DNA of 50,373 nucleotides from Nitrospira sp. (GCA_018242685.1 JAFEBM010000016.1:1-50373); one strand, 5' to 3'. Shown: positions 41,631-50,373, counted from the first letter of the stretch. Program-made: numbers and translations. The notes: a model not told the origin generated them from the sequence alone.

Positions 41631-42676
41631 GGGCAACAACGACATGAGTGAGGCTCCGGGAAAATCGCTGCTGGCATCACTCGGAGATGACTCGGCTTGT
41701 TTGGACAGGTTCTGCCAGTCAACCAGTAGGTCACAGTAGCATCAACGTCACGTTGGATGTATACTCGCATCTCTTCGAGGGCAACCATCGGCATTAAAAG
41801 CGATTTATCCGGCGACTCCATAACGAAAACGAAAATGCGATAACTAGTCGCCGGGTCAACCCAAGGTTGGTCTGTAAATAAGAGTGGCGTTCGATCCCGT
41901 CGCGCTCCCGAAGAGCGCTCTGGGTCGAGCAAGCTTGGTTTGGAGGGGTGACGGAGCGGCCGAACGTGCCGGTCTTGAAAACAGATGTAGACCCTCAAGA
42001 ACCTCCGAAAACCGCATAAACAAAGGCTTCTGATTGGACAGGATGGGCCATCTGTGGCTCATCCTGTGTTCATTTCCGCGCCCCAAGTGGACCCCGCTAA
42101 CGACGTACAGTCTTACCTGCTGATCCTACCTTCCCTACCTCTCTTCCTCTCACACCGATACCGCTCTCTCACAACCGGCACCCCCCACCGGCATTGGCAA
42201 TGAGTCCCATTTGGGGTTTGCCCCACCAAGACAAAAATCGCCATAGAACCGCTTACAAACGGGATTACCCCCATTTCAACCCACGAACGCGCTACAGACC
42301 AGGAGTCGATGCGGACCGGTAGGAGCGGAGAGTCCAGCCCGTGTGTCTGTTCTGGCAGGTCCGCTAAGCCTGGAATATTAGCCCGAGTTTGAACTATTTA
42401 GCACTTCTGGAGTTGCCCCGTTAGCTCATCAATACATTTGTGATGGCCTGGAATGTGGCTATGCGGAAAGTGCGATTCTTTTCTCCACCTTGGACAAATC
42501 CAGATTAGTCGCCTTCGTTGCAAGGTATGCCCAGATTTCTGCAAGGTCGGCTTCCGCCGTGTTCGTGAGACGAAGGGTCAGGGTTTGGCTAATAATTTCC
42601 TCCCTCGCGCCATAATTTTTCTCGGATCAAAGTCGGTGACGCACCCAGCGGCAAGATCCGGCACGAGACACGTCTC
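41631..42676. other. long non-coding region with direct repeat B
   Basis: About 1 kb without a supported gene. Repeat B lies at 41894-41947. Later parts contain only chance frames; one at 42453-42680 has CGKC and CKVC-PDFC pairs that recall a zinc ribbon, but it lacks a ribosome binding site and its 3' part overlaps the promoter of the repressor gene, so I do not call it. Confidence 0.4.
41894..41947 (+). repeat. 55-bp direct repeat B
   Basis: A diverged copy of the repeat at 35352-35405 in the same orientation, running from ATCCCGTCGCGCTCC to CGAGCAAGCTTGGTTT. The differences are scattered, so the copies did not arise by a recent event. Confidence 0.5.
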
Positions 42677-42713
42677 TTGACAGATCTACAAAATAATGTG
42701 ACATTATGTCACA
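42677..42713 (+). promoter_or_regulatory. promoter with overlapping 17-bp palindromic operator
   Basis: TTGACA (42677-42682) is a perfect -35 box. A 17-bp palindrome, TGTGACATTATGTCACA (42697-42713), follows; its two 8-bp arms surround a single T. CATTAT (42702-42707) is a possible -10 box, 19 bp from the -35. The palindrome ends on the A of the repressor start codon, so the repressor encoded next could block its own transcription. If transcription starts about 7 bp after the -10, the mRNA would be leaderless. Confidence 0.65.
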
Positions 42714-43255
42714 TGCAGCCTGGATCGTTACGAGAAGTCCGAAAGACCCTTGGGATGACTCAGGAGACCCTCGCTCAGACGCTTCACTGCACTCGCCGAT
42801 CGATCATCCGCTATGAAGATGGCACGGTGCCGATTCCCATGACCGTGGAATTGGCCCTGATGCAACTCAGCTCCTCGCAGATTCAGCTGGCTGGGGTGGT
42901 CGCGGCAGGGGCGCCAATTGAACCGATTCCTCAGACGGAACGCGTCGAGGTGCCGAAAAGCATGGTTGGTCGTGGGGAGACGTTCGCCCTTCGTGTCAAA
43001 GGCACGTCCATGCAGAATGAAGGCATCTTCTCGGGTGACATTGTCGTAGTCCAGAAGCAAGCCACGGCCCGCAATGGGCAGACAGTCATTGCACTGGTGA
43101 ACGGCGAGGCCACGATCAAGACCTATTACCGCAAGGCAGGCACGGTGGAACTCCATCCGGCCAACGACGCCATGCAGCCCATCATCATCAAACCGTCGGA
43201 CAGCTTCCAGATCGAAGGGATTGTCGTCGGCGTCATCCGCCATCTGCGAAAGTGA
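42713..43255 (+). CDS. LexA-like self-cleaving repressor (XRE HTH plus S24 peptidase)
   Basis: A 180-residue repressor. Residues 5-35 form an XRE-type helix-turn-helix (LREVRKTLGMTQETLAQTL and CTRRSIIRYEDG). The C-terminal S24 domain has the cleavage site Ala65-Gly66 (GVVAAGAP), catalytic Ser99 (GTSMQNEG) and Lys136 (ATIKTYY), spaced 37 residues apart as in LexA. RecA filaments induced by DNA damage should stimulate self-cleavage. The start at ATG 42713 coincides with the end of the operator; TTG 42677 is an unlikely alternative because it is inside the promoter. An ImuB-like and a dnaE2 gene follow on the same strand. Confidence 0.88.
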   Translation: MQPGSLREVRKTLGMTQETLAQTLHCTRRSIIRYEDGTVPIPMTVELALMQLSSSQIQLAGVVAAGAPIEPIPQTERVEVPKSMVGRGETFALRVKGTSMQNEGIFSGDIVVVQKQATARNGQTVIALVNGEATIKTYYRKAGTVELHPANDAMQPIIIKPSDSFQIEGIVVGVIRHLRK

Positions 43256-43274
43256 GGTCTCGGCTGTTGGCACC

Positions 43275-44459
43275 ATGGACCGCCAGATTGTCTGCTTTGG
43301 AATTCCTACCTTCGAAATCGCTGTCACGCGGCTGCATGATCCCAGCCTCTCGGCGCGACCCCTCGCAATCGCTCCATTAAACACCGCTCGTGCGTGCCTG
43401 CGTGAAATCTCGGTCGAAGCCGAACAAGCAGGCCTTGCAGTCGGAATGTCCGTTGAGCAGGCCCGACGGGTCTGTGCCTCTCTGCACGTCCTCTCTCCGA
43501 ATCCCTCTCGCGTCCGGAATGCGGAAGAGTCATTACTTCACATCGTGAGCCGCTATGCTCCGGTCTGGGAACCGGTTCAGTCTGGCTCCTTCATCATGGA
43601 TCTGACTGGCACTGGACGACTCTTTGGGCCTCCGTGTGACATCGCGGCGAAGGTCCAGCATGAAGTCCTCACTCAATATCGACTTGATGGGGTCGCCGGT
43701 GTGGGGAGCAACAAGCTGGTGGCTCAGACTGCGGCGACGTTGATTCAGCCCTCCGAACTGTACGATGTCCGCCCAGGGTCGGAGCCGGTGTTCATGGCAC
43801 CGCTGTCGGTGCGCACCCTGCCAGGCTTACAGCGACCGTGTATGCGGCAAGTCTTGTCGCGGCTCGATGACCTAAACCTCGACACACTCGGCGACGTGGC
43901 GGAGAGCCCCGTTGATGCCTTGGAACTAGCGTTGGGAGACTATGCCGGGCAGCTCTCTCGTTGGGCGCAAGGGATCGATTCCCTGCCGGTGTTGCCACCG
44001 GCGAGTCAGCCTCAGCTCGAAGAGACGGTCCTCCTCGATCCAGATGAAATCGATGATCCCCTGCTGACCGGTCGATTGCTCGACGCGTTGCAACGGCTCT
44101 GCCGAACGCTGCGGAGTCAGCGTCGTGTTTGTGGCCGTCTCTCGCTCATGCTCCGTTACAGCGATCACCTCGAAGTCACAAAACACGAGCCTGTCACTCC
44201 GGAGACCTGCTGGGAATGTGATCTGTCCTCCATGGTGATGGCCCTCTTTCAGAAATGTATGCGCCGGCGGATTCGACTCCGAACCATGACACTCAGCATG
44301 ACTTGGCTGACAAGCTACGCTGAGCAAACTACGCTGTTCGATGCTCGGCCTGTCGAGGAACAGCGTCGGCAGGAGCGGGCCAAGAAGCTCTCCGTCGCGC
44401 TCGATCAACTCCATGCCCGGTTCGGCGAACAATCCATTCGTTATGGGAGGAGTCATTGA
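43275..44459 (+). CDS. ImuB-like Y-family polymerase homologue, catalytically dead
   Basis: A 394-residue member of the Y-family polymerase group, resembling ImuB. The start is ATG 43275, 19 bp after the repressor stop. The first active-site motif is VCFGIPTFEIAV where polymerases have L-D-M-D-A-F-F, and the second reads VQSGSFIMDLTG where they have S-I-D-E-A-Y-L-D-V-T, so the metal-binding Asp/Glu residues are gone. The palm, GVAGVGSNKLVAQTAA, LPGLQRPCMRQVLSRL and little-finger parts remain. ImuB proteins lack catalysis and bridge the sliding clamp, ImuA and DnaE2. Its stop codon is directly followed by the dnaE2 start. Confidence 0.85.
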   Translation: MDRQIVCFGIPTFEIAVTRLHDPSLSARPLAIAPLNTARACLREISVEAEQAGLAVGMSVEQARRVCASLHVLSPNPSRVRNAEESLLHIVSRYAPVWEPVQSGSFIMDLTGTGRLFGPPCDIAAKVQHEVLTQYRLDGVAGVGSNKLVAQTAATLIQPSELYDVRPGSEPVFMAPLSVRTLPGLQRPCMRQVLSRLDDLNLDTLGDVAESPVDALELALGDYAGQLSRWAQGIDSLPVLPPASQPQLEETVLLDPDEIDDPLLTGRLLDALQRLCRTLRSQRRVCGRLSLMLRYSDHLEVTKHEPVTPETCWECDLSSMVMALFQKCMRRRIRLRTMTLSMTWLTSYAEQTTLFDARPVEEQRRQERAKKLSVALDQLHARFGEQSIRYGRSH

Positions 44460-47400
44460 GTGTCCTTTGTCCACCTGCATACGCATTCATCGTATTCGCC
44501 GATGTGGGGAGTCCCGACGGTGGAAGCCCTGTGCCAGGCGGTCAAAGACCAGGGACAGGACTATCTCGCTCTCACCGATACCAATGGACTCTATGGCGCG
44601 ATCCGCTTTCTTGACGTCGCGCGTGCGCATGGACTCAAGCCGATCTTGGGCGCGGAACTCGTCTCTGGTCAGCACCGGGCCGTGCTCCTCGCAAAGACCG
44701 TTACAGGGTACGGCAATCTTTGTCGGATTCTGTCCGCTCGTCACTGTGATGCTTCCTTTGATGTCATCGAGACCGTGGCACGACATCGCACAGGGCTGGT
44801 GTTGCTGTCCGATGATCCTGTCGCCCTGACCGCTTGGCGGGCAGAGTCTAAGGAAGATCTCCACGTCGAGCTGACACCAAGTCCAGCCTTATCAGAGACA
44901 GTCACACTGAGACGCCGACTCACACTGCCGCCTGTGGCTACCACCCGCACCGCATTCCTGCATCCACAAGACTATCAGGTCCATCGGTTGCTACGCGCGA
45001 TCGCCAAGAACACCACCCTCTCACGACTCCGGGCCGATCACTGTGCACTCCCCTCTCAGTGGCTGATGCCGGAACCAATACTCGCGCGACATCTCCCTCA
45101 CGTTCCGGAGGCTCTCGCCTACACACGCCGGATTGCCGAGCTGTGCCACACCGAGTGGGACTTCAAACAGACCATCTTTCCCTCCTTCCGTCACCTGTCG
45201 TCAGAGGCTGCTTTCGAGACGTTGCGCAGGAAGACCTACGACGGCGCCATCTGGCGATATGGGGCCTTGTCTCCCGTCGTCCGAGAGCGCATGGAGAAGG
45301 AACTCACCGTGATCTGTGACAAGGGCTATGCCGACTACTTTCTCGTGGTGGATGAAATTGTCCGCCAAGCGCCACGAACCTGTGGTCGAGGATCAGCTGC
45401 GGCGTCAATCGTCTCCTACTGTCTTGGCATCACCCATGTGGATCCGATTCGACATAATTTGATGTTTGAACGATTTCTCAATCCCGGGCGTCACGATCCG
45501 CCAGACATCGACATTGATTTCCCATGGGACGAGCGACCAAAGATTCTCGACTGGGTGTTTGCCCACTATGGACACCAACACGCGGCCATGGTCGCCAATC
45601 AGAACACCCTCGCCTCTCGTGCCGCCTTGCGTGAGATTGCGAAGGTCTATGGCCTGCCCGCCGGTGAGATTGGCAAGGCGTTGAACTTCCTCCAACGGCG
45701 GGCGGACTTTGTCGATGTGCGACCAGGGACGACGGTTCAGGACTGGGCGCGGGACGTCTGCAAGGCTCTGAACTTGAGGAACCCTTGGCCAGAGATTCTC
45801 TATTGGTCCACGCAATTGGACGGGCACTTCAGAAATCTGGGCCTCCATCCCGGTGGAGTCGTGTTGGTCCCGGATGAGATCCGACGCTATGTTCCGGTCG
45901 AGATCTCCGCCTCAAATCTCCCGGTGATCCAGTGGGAGAAGGATCAAAGCGAAGACGCGGGACTCGTCAAAATCGATCTCTTGGGCAATCGGTCGTTAGC
46001 CGTGATCCGAGACGCGCTCGCGGCCATCGTCCGCAACACGGGCCCCGTCATCGACTATGCGACGTGGGATCCGCTCACTGATCCGGCCACGAATGAGTTG
46101 ATTCGACGAGGAGACACCATGGGCTGCTTCTACGTCGAGTCTCCCGCAACGAGGCTCTTACTCAAGAAGCTCTGGGGCGGGATGCCGCTGGCTCGACGGG
46201 CCGTGGCAGATGTCTTTGAGTATCTCGTGGTGGTGTCGTCAATCATCCGCCCCGCTGCGAATGTGTTCGCCGATGAATTCGTCCGCCGCGCCCATGGACA
46301 GCGCCATCGGTCGCTTCATCCGTTGCTCGATGAGGTCCTCGCGGAGACGCACGGCATTATGGTGTATCAGGAAGATGTCATGAACGTGGCGGTCGCCTTG
46401 GGTGGATTCTCGATTGAAGACGGCGACCAGCTTCGGAAGGTGTTGAGCAAGAAGCACAAGGAACGGCAACTGCGAGACTATCAACGCCAGTTCTATCAGG
46501 GAGCCATGGCCCGTGGTGTGGAATGTCGCGTGATCGATGCGATCTGGACCATGATCATGAGCTTCGCCGGCTATAGCTTCTGTAAACCGCATAGTGCGAG
46601 CTATGCCCAGGTGAGTTTCAAATCGGCTTACCTCAGAGCACACTATCCAGCGGAGTTCATCGCCGCGGTGGTGAGTAATCAAGGCGGGTACTATTCGGCC
46701 TTCGCCTATCTGTCTGAAGGGAGACGGATGGGTCTGACCATCCTGCCGCCGGACATCAATGCCAGTGTCTGGGCCTATAGCGGATCAGGAACCACCATTC
46801 GCGTGGGGCTCATGCAGATCAAAGGCCTTCAAGAAGACCTCGCCAAACAGATCATCGCGGAGCGTGAGACGCATGGTCCGTACCGATCGCTGTCCGATTT
46901 CCTGAGTCGCGTAGAGCTGGACTATGCCCAAGCCACACTGCTGATCAAAGCCGGATGCTTGGATTCGATTGCCGGTGAACTGACGAGACCGGCCCTACTC
47001 TGGCGTGTTTTTGCCGCGCAGGCGACCAGGCCGCCGACTTATATCCCAATTCCTATGGAGTACTCAGCCGAGAAAAAGCTGCATCATGAACTATCCCTCT
47101 TCGGCTTTCCGCTCCACTGCCATCCGCTTGATCTGTTCAAAGAAGCGCTTGCTGGCGTCTCACGCACTCTTGCAAAGGATTTGGCTCAGTATGTGGGGCA
47201 AGAAGTCACCCTGATCGGGTGGCTCCTGACGGAGAAGATTGTCTCGACAAAGAAAGGTGAGCCGATGGAGTTCATGACCCTAGAGGACCAGACCGGGATG
47301 TATGACGCCACCCTGTTTCCCAATATTTACCGGCAATATTGTCATCTGCTCGCAACGAACCAAGCCTATGTGGTGATCGGCCTCGTTGAGGAGCACTTTT

Positions 47401-47495
47401 CGACCGTCACGGTCACCGTGAAAACACTACGACTCCTGACCACCGGTGGAATCCCAGCACCGAGTGAGCCTCCTCTTGAGGAGCTAAGCGTGTAA
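44460..47495 (+). CDS. dnaE2: error-prone DNA polymerase III alpha subunit DnaE2
   Basis: A 1011-residue C-family polymerase that performs translesion synthesis, starting with GTG 44460 right after the ImuB-like stop. The PHP domain begins FVHLHTHSSYSPMWG. The palm holds PDIDIDF (348-354) with catalytic aspartates, within RHDPPDIDIDFPWDERP; CGRGSAAASIVSYCLGI and SFAGYSFCKPHSASYAQVS are diagnostic. A helix-hairpin-helix part follows (LSRVELDYAQATLLIKAGCL) and a C-terminal OB fold (GQEVTLIGWLLTEK). The length fits DnaE2 rather than the replicative DnaE1 of about 1150. With the repressor and ImuB-like gene it forms a damage-induced mutagenesis cassette; no imuA is seen here. Confidence 0.93.
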   Translation: MSFVHLHTHSSYSPMWGVPTVEALCQAVKDQGQDYLALTDTNGLYGAIRFLDVARAHGLKPILGAELVSGQHRAVLLAKTVTGYGNLCRILSARHCDASFDVIETVARHRTGLVLLSDDPVALTAWRAESKEDLHVELTPSPALSETVTLRRRLTLPPVATTRTAFLHPQDYQVHRLLRAIAKNTTLSRLRADHCALPSQWLMPEPILARHLPHVPEALAYTRRIAELCHTEWDFKQTIFPSFRHLSSEAAFETLRRKTYDGAIWRYGALSPVVRERMEKELTVICDKGYADYFLVVDEIVRQAPRTCGRGSAAASIVSYCLGITHVDPIRHNLMFERFLNPGRHDPPDIDIDFPWDERPKILDWVFAHYGHQHAAMVANQNTLASRAALREIAKVYGLPAGEIGKALNFLQRRADFVDVRPGTTVQDWARDVCKALNLRNPWPEILYWSTQLDGHFRNLGLHPGGVVLVPDEIRRYVPVEISASNLPVIQWEKDQSEDAGLVKIDLLGNRSLAVIRDALAAIVRNTGPVIDYATWDPLTDPATNELIRRGDTMGCFYVESPATRLLLKKLWGGMPLARRAVADVFEYLVVVSSIIRPAANVFADEFVRRAHGQRHRSLHPLLDEVLAETHGIMVYQEDVMNVAVALGGFSIEDGDQLRKVLSKKHKERQLRDYQRQFYQGAMARGVECRVIDAIWTMIMSFAGYSFCKPHSASYAQVSFKSAYLRAHYPAEFIAAVVSNQGGYYSAFAYLSEGRRMGLTILPPDINASVWAYSGSGTTIRVGLMQIKGLQEDLAKQIIAERETHGPYRSLSDFLSRVELDYAQATLLIKAGCLDSIAGELTRPALLWRVFAAQATRPPTYIPIPMEYSAEKKLHHELSLFGFPLHCHPLDLFKEALAGVSRTLAKDLAQYVGQEVTLIGWLLTEKIVSTKKGEPMEFMTLEDQTGMYDATLFPNIYRQYCHLLATNQAYVVIGLVEEHFSTVTVTVKTLRLLTTGGIPAPSEPPLEELSV

Positions 47496-47513
47496 CCAGT
47501 ACACTCTCGCTCC

Positions 47514-48416
47514 ATGCCCCTCTCACCGCTGATTCGATTCGGTACTTCAACCTGGACCTATGAAGGCTGGCAGGGGCAGGTCTATCTGAAGAAGTACCCC
47601 AATACGAGCTTTGCTCGCGAATGTTTGGGTGAATATTGCCAATATCTGCACGACGGCGAGCCCTGCTTTCGCACGGTCGGCAATGATTCCACGTTCTATC
47701 GGCCACCCACCGCGAATCAGCTTCGGCACTACCTGAATCAGATCCCCGAAGACTTCGAAATGTGTTTCAAGGTCTGGGAAGAACTTACCATCCCGCAATT
47801 TGCGCAACAGGCCCGCTATGGCGTGAGAGCTGGACAACCGAATCCGCGATTTCTCGATGCGAAGGTGTTCAACGAGCTGGTGTTGAGTCCCTACAGAGAA
47901 GCGAAGTTTGAACCGCACACCGGCCGCTTTCTCTTCGAGTTCCAACGCCACGGGATGTCCAGCGAAGAATTCTGCTCGCGACTGGATACCTTCTTCAGCC
48001 AACTCCCCAAGGGCTTTCGGTACGCGGTCGAAATTCGCAACGCGGGCTTGCTAGGTCCTGATTATCGCAAGGTCTTAGAGCATCACGGCGTCGCGCATGT
48101 CTACAACCATTGGTCTTACATGCCGCCGTTACAGGAGCAGCATCAACGGATGGAGGATCGCTTCACGGCGCCCTTCACGGTCCTGCGGCTCCTCACGCCG
48201 CTCAAGATGTCCTATGAAGCCGCAAAGAAACGAGCCGAGCCGTATACGAGAATTGTAGAAGAACTTCCAGAGATGCGGCGAGACACGGTAGAACTGGTGA
48301 AGAAAGCGGTGGGAGAGAAGCGGAAGGCGTATGTCTTAGTGAATAACCGCAGCGAAGGCAATGCGCCCCTCACGATTAAAGCCCTACGGAATGCGCTTCT
48401 AGAGCCGGAGACGTGA
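47514..48416 (+). CDS. DUF72 family protein
   Basis: A 300-residue TIM-barrel-like protein of the DUF72/YecE family. FGTSTWTYEGWQGQVYLKKYP is the usual N-terminal signature, with NDSTFYRPPTANQLRHYLNQ and FEMCFKVWEELTIPQFA next, EIRNAGLLGPDYRKVLEHHG and AYVLVNNRSEGNAPLTIKAL near the end. The function is not established. It starts 18 bp after the dnaE2 stop, so it is probably the last gene of the mutagenesis operon, an association worth noting. Confidence 0.88.
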   Translation: MPLSPLIRFGTSTWTYEGWQGQVYLKKYPNTSFARECLGEYCQYLHDGEPCFRTVGNDSTFYRPPTANQLRHYLNQIPEDFEMCFKVWEELTIPQFAQQARYGVRAGQPNPRFLDAKVFNELVLSPYREAKFEPHTGRFLFEFQRHGMSSEEFCSRLDTFFSQLPKGFRYAVEIRNAGLLGPDYRKVLEHHGVAHVYNHWSYMPPLQEQHQRMEDRFTAPFTVLRLLTPLKMSYEAAKKRAEPYTRIVEELPEMRRDTVELVKKAVGEKRKAYVLVNNRSEGNAPLTIKALRNALLEPET

Positions 48417-48871
48417 GCGATGGCTGTTTCGATTATTGCTCCTCCTGCCAGCTAGAATTGGACAATCCGAGCATCCGTTGAGTACCACGACTCACAAACT
48501 TGAGGAATACAGCAGTCCTTACTGCAAGGACAAAACCAGTAGCGGAGAACATGGATCCAGCTGAAGGTGATCTGGATCGTGTAAACGAAGATCGGCAAGT
48601 GTGCTGTTGCTGCGCACTCAGAGGTAGAGCCAGCGTATCAACCTTGTTCTCCGGTTTGAGATGCTCTCCTTGCGGGCTCTGTGGGAAAACGTGACTGTTG
48701 GCACGCCAACAAGTCATTACATCCTGGCGTCCGCGAAGGTCCGTTGCGTCATGACGGACCTTCGTTGAAGACAAGATCGTATGCATGTATACTTACATTG
48801 TTTTCACATTGTCGATCGTCTAACAATTCTAGATTTGATGCCATTGCCTCTCATCCAGTTAGGACAATCGC
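48417..48871. other. intergenic region with a strong hairpin
   Basis: About 455 bp without a supported gene. An 11-bp perfect stem, CGAAGGTCCGT (48734-48744) and its complement (48754-48764), with a 9-nt loop, lies about 320 bp after the DUF72 stop and 108 bp before the next start. No T-run follows. A promoter for the secreted protein downstream should lie after it. Confidence 0.5.
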
Positions 48872-49345
48872 ATGAGTGTACAGACAAAAACTTCTCACAA
48901 ACATAATTGGCTAATCTCTCTAGCCTTGATGCTTTTCGTCGCCGTTCCTCTGCATGCTGCCCCTCTGGCTGCCTTTGATCTCATAACGCCTCAAGAAGCA
49001 GGGTTGCCAAAAAAACCCTTCCCCCTCGAATCTGCAGGCATTGGGCGCGGACCCAGCATTGAGATTCACGCACCTAAAATGGGCATCTACACACCTTCCC
49101 CGTTTGAGGTAAAGATCTATTTTAAAGCATTCGGTGGTGCAACGATCGACCCCAATTCTATTGAAATATTATACTGGACTGACTCTCGACGAGACCTAAC
49201 CACCCGCATGATGCCGTACTTTAAGGACAATACCATCTCGATCTCTGAGGCCAGGGCTCCACGTGGGCAACATGAAATTCAAGTATCGGTAACCGACTCG
49301 AACGGTTTTGGAAGAAAGTTAATCTATGACTTCCAGGTGGATTAA
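48872..49345 (+). CDS. secreted hypothetical protein, Ig-like
   Basis: A 157-residue exported protein. The signal peptide covers about residues 1-30 (LISLALMLFVAVPLHAAP). The mature part has beta strands that suggest an Ig-like or bacterial surface domain: PSIEIHAPKMGIYTPSPFEV, KIYFKAFGGATIDPNSIEIL, then GQHEIQVSVTDSNGFGRKLI. There is no enzyme motif. It lies between the mutagenesis operon and the TIR gene and converges with the latter. Confidence 0.6.
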   Translation: MSVQTKTSHKHNWLISLALMLFVAVPLHAAPLAAFDLITPQEAGLPKKPFPLESAGIGRGPSIEIHAPKMGIYTPSPFEVKIYFKAFGGATIDPNSIEILYWTDSRRDLTTRMMPYFKDNTISISEARAPRGQHEIQVSVTDSNGFGRKLIYDFQVD

Positions 49346-49421
49346 CAAAAACTTCTTCAATTCAAGTTTCGAAACGTGAATGACCTTGAGGTCTTGTATT
49401 TTCCAGTCCGCTTTGTTGAGA

Positions 49422-50373
49422 TCAAGACTTATTAGGCTTGCGTGTTAATCTAAACCTATGTTTCTCCCAACTCCGCTCCCTTTCCATGAACAATGGCAAC
49501 GCGCCGCCAGCAACAAAGCTGACCATAATCACGGTCATATGCAAGGCTGTGTACTGCCATTCAGCGATGTTCTGCGGCCAGAATGGTTGCTTGTAAAACA
49601 GAGCTCCATCCAAACTCATCATAATCGCACCACCCACGGCGACCGCACAGCCTAACAGCAGATCTCGGACAATATTCACGGTGACATGAGTTGCGTGCCA
49701 TTTCCCCATAAGCAACCCAATGGCAACCCACATGAAAAACAGGACTAAGTCATGCCAATCGAGTGTCAAATAGAAGATCTGATAGGCTACGCCTATCAGT
49801 ATAATGCTGCCGAGCCATGCAAAAAAGGTGGACATCGTGAATAAAGATTTCGCTTCACTGACTTCTTCGAAAGATGCTGTTTTGGTGGTCTGAGATTGGA
49901 TCCGAAGAGCCTCAGCAATGCTCGGAACCATTGCTGATAGCCTGGCTATGAGAAGCCCCACGTCTGAATCCCATCTGTCGTGGCGCACTACATAGGCCTG
50001 GCGCTCAGCGAGCGGCTTCAAGTCATCGGTCAACTCCGACTCTAAGGGCAGCGTTGTGCCTTGCACAAGAATCGGCACCACGGGAATGCCTCGCTTAAGG
50101 GCCGTGCCAATTTCAAAGCGAACAAAATCGTCTTGATAATCCAATCGTCGCTTCCCTGTTGTATCTGTAACTGTTAACCAAAGCTTGCCAATCACTACAA
50201 GCATAACTTCACAACCCGCAAGTTGCGACTGAATTTCCTGTCGAAAACTCAAACCGGGTCTGATGCCTTCTATATCTAGGAAAACGTTGCTGCCCCCCAC
50301 ACACTTCTTTAGTTCATCGCGTAAGCGACCTGCATACCCTTCGGAATCGTCGAGGTCATGTCAATAGGTGTGT
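49422..50373 (-). pseudogene. TIR-domain membrane protein gene with in-frame stop, incomplete at window end
   Basis: The minus-strand frame from 50300 to 49422 gives a TIR domain without its first part (NVFLDIEGIRPGLSFRQEI, then CEVMLVVIGKLW and FVRFEIGTALKRGIPVVPIL, which contains the conserved Glu), then about four membrane segments and a basic tail. Upstream, the same frame continues with HDLDDSEGYAGRLRDELKKC, which is the usual TIR opening, but is interrupted by TGA at 50361-50363. The family has Arg here (SYR), and CGA to TGA is one transition. Either this is a nonsense-mutated gene or translation restarts at GTG 50300 without the first beta strand. The rest lies outside the window. TIR proteins with membrane domains are often immune effectors. 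Confidence 0.7.

Noticed and set aside
42453..42680. 75-residue frame with CxxC pairs (CGKC, CKVCPDFC) as a zinc-ribbon protein
   Set aside because: No ribosome binding site, non-matching tail, and its 3' end runs into the promoter of the repressor gene.
43275..44459. Active Y-family polymerase (DinB)
   Set aside because: The acidic residues of both active-site motifs are missing, so it fits the non-catalytic ImuB type better.
48433..48786. 117-residue minus-strand frame after the DUF72 gene
   Set aside because: Overlaps a strong hairpin, has low-complexity composition and no start signal or homology that I can see.

Overview
This window looks like a chromosomal segment of a Gram-negative bacterium with an outer membrane. 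It carries LptD, a periplasmic OmpH/Skp-like chaperone and a beta-barrel porin. Tandem DUF507 genes, a MoaD-MoaE fusion, HD-GYP/PilZ signalling and a mutagenesis cassette are together most consistent with Nitrospirota (a Nitrospira-like organism). That placement is inference from gene content; there is no rRNA or tRNA in the window.

Layout. 0.2-3.1 kb (minus strand): a secreted HAD/LNS2-like protein, a Bcp peroxiredoxin, a TPR lipoprotein, two tandem DUF507 genes and a cyclophilin-like protein. 3.2-6.8 kb (plus): an RNase H-like nuclease with an altered first active-site residue, a PP2C phosphatase and two secreted proteins, ending at a good terminator. 7.1-15.5 kb (plus): a signalling cluster. 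It has a 1406-residue fusion (receiver-like, PAS, decayed kinase core, two PilZ domains, LuxD-like domain without its catalytic residues, methyltransferase), a GAF histidine kinase, a sigma-54 response regulator and a receiver/HD-GYP protein. 15.5-25.8 kb (minus): housekeeping genes recN, trxA, lptD, folC, accD, a NicO-type metal transporter, moaA, a moaD-moaE fusion and moaC.

26.0-30.0 kb is the most striking part. Two fluoride (crcB-motif) riboswitch aptamers lie back to back about 150 bp apart. The plus-strand one precedes a CPA2-type cation:proton antiporter. The minus-strand one overlaps a textbook terminator and precedes a small secreted protein with four RIGGQxG repeats that I do not recognise; a porin lies further downstream on the same strand. 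This reads as a divergent fluoride-response locus with an undescribed exported component.

30.0-35.3 kb: toxin-antitoxin debris (a decayed HigA-type antitoxin and an orphan HicB-like antitoxin), an OmpH-like chaperone, a rhodanese, a SplB-like radical SAM protein and serS. 35.35-42.0 kb is a variable region. It is bounded by related ~55-bp direct repeats and holds an AT-rich metallophosphoesterase gene with a small overlapping partner, an IS110 transposase lacking its first catalytic Asp, a membrane protein and a small lipoprotein with a second copy of its 3' end. One of two copies of a ~212-bp element with 17-bp terminal inverted repeats lies here; the other is next to the radical SAM gene.

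42.7-48.4 kb: a LexA-like self-cleaving repressor, an ImuB-like Y-family protein without catalytic acidic residues, DnaE2 and a DUF72 protein, tightly packed as one operon. A 17-bp palindrome covers the probable promoter and start codon, suggesting autoregulated damage-inducible mutagenesis. The window closes with a secreted protein and a TIR-domain membrane protein gene interrupted by an in-frame stop.
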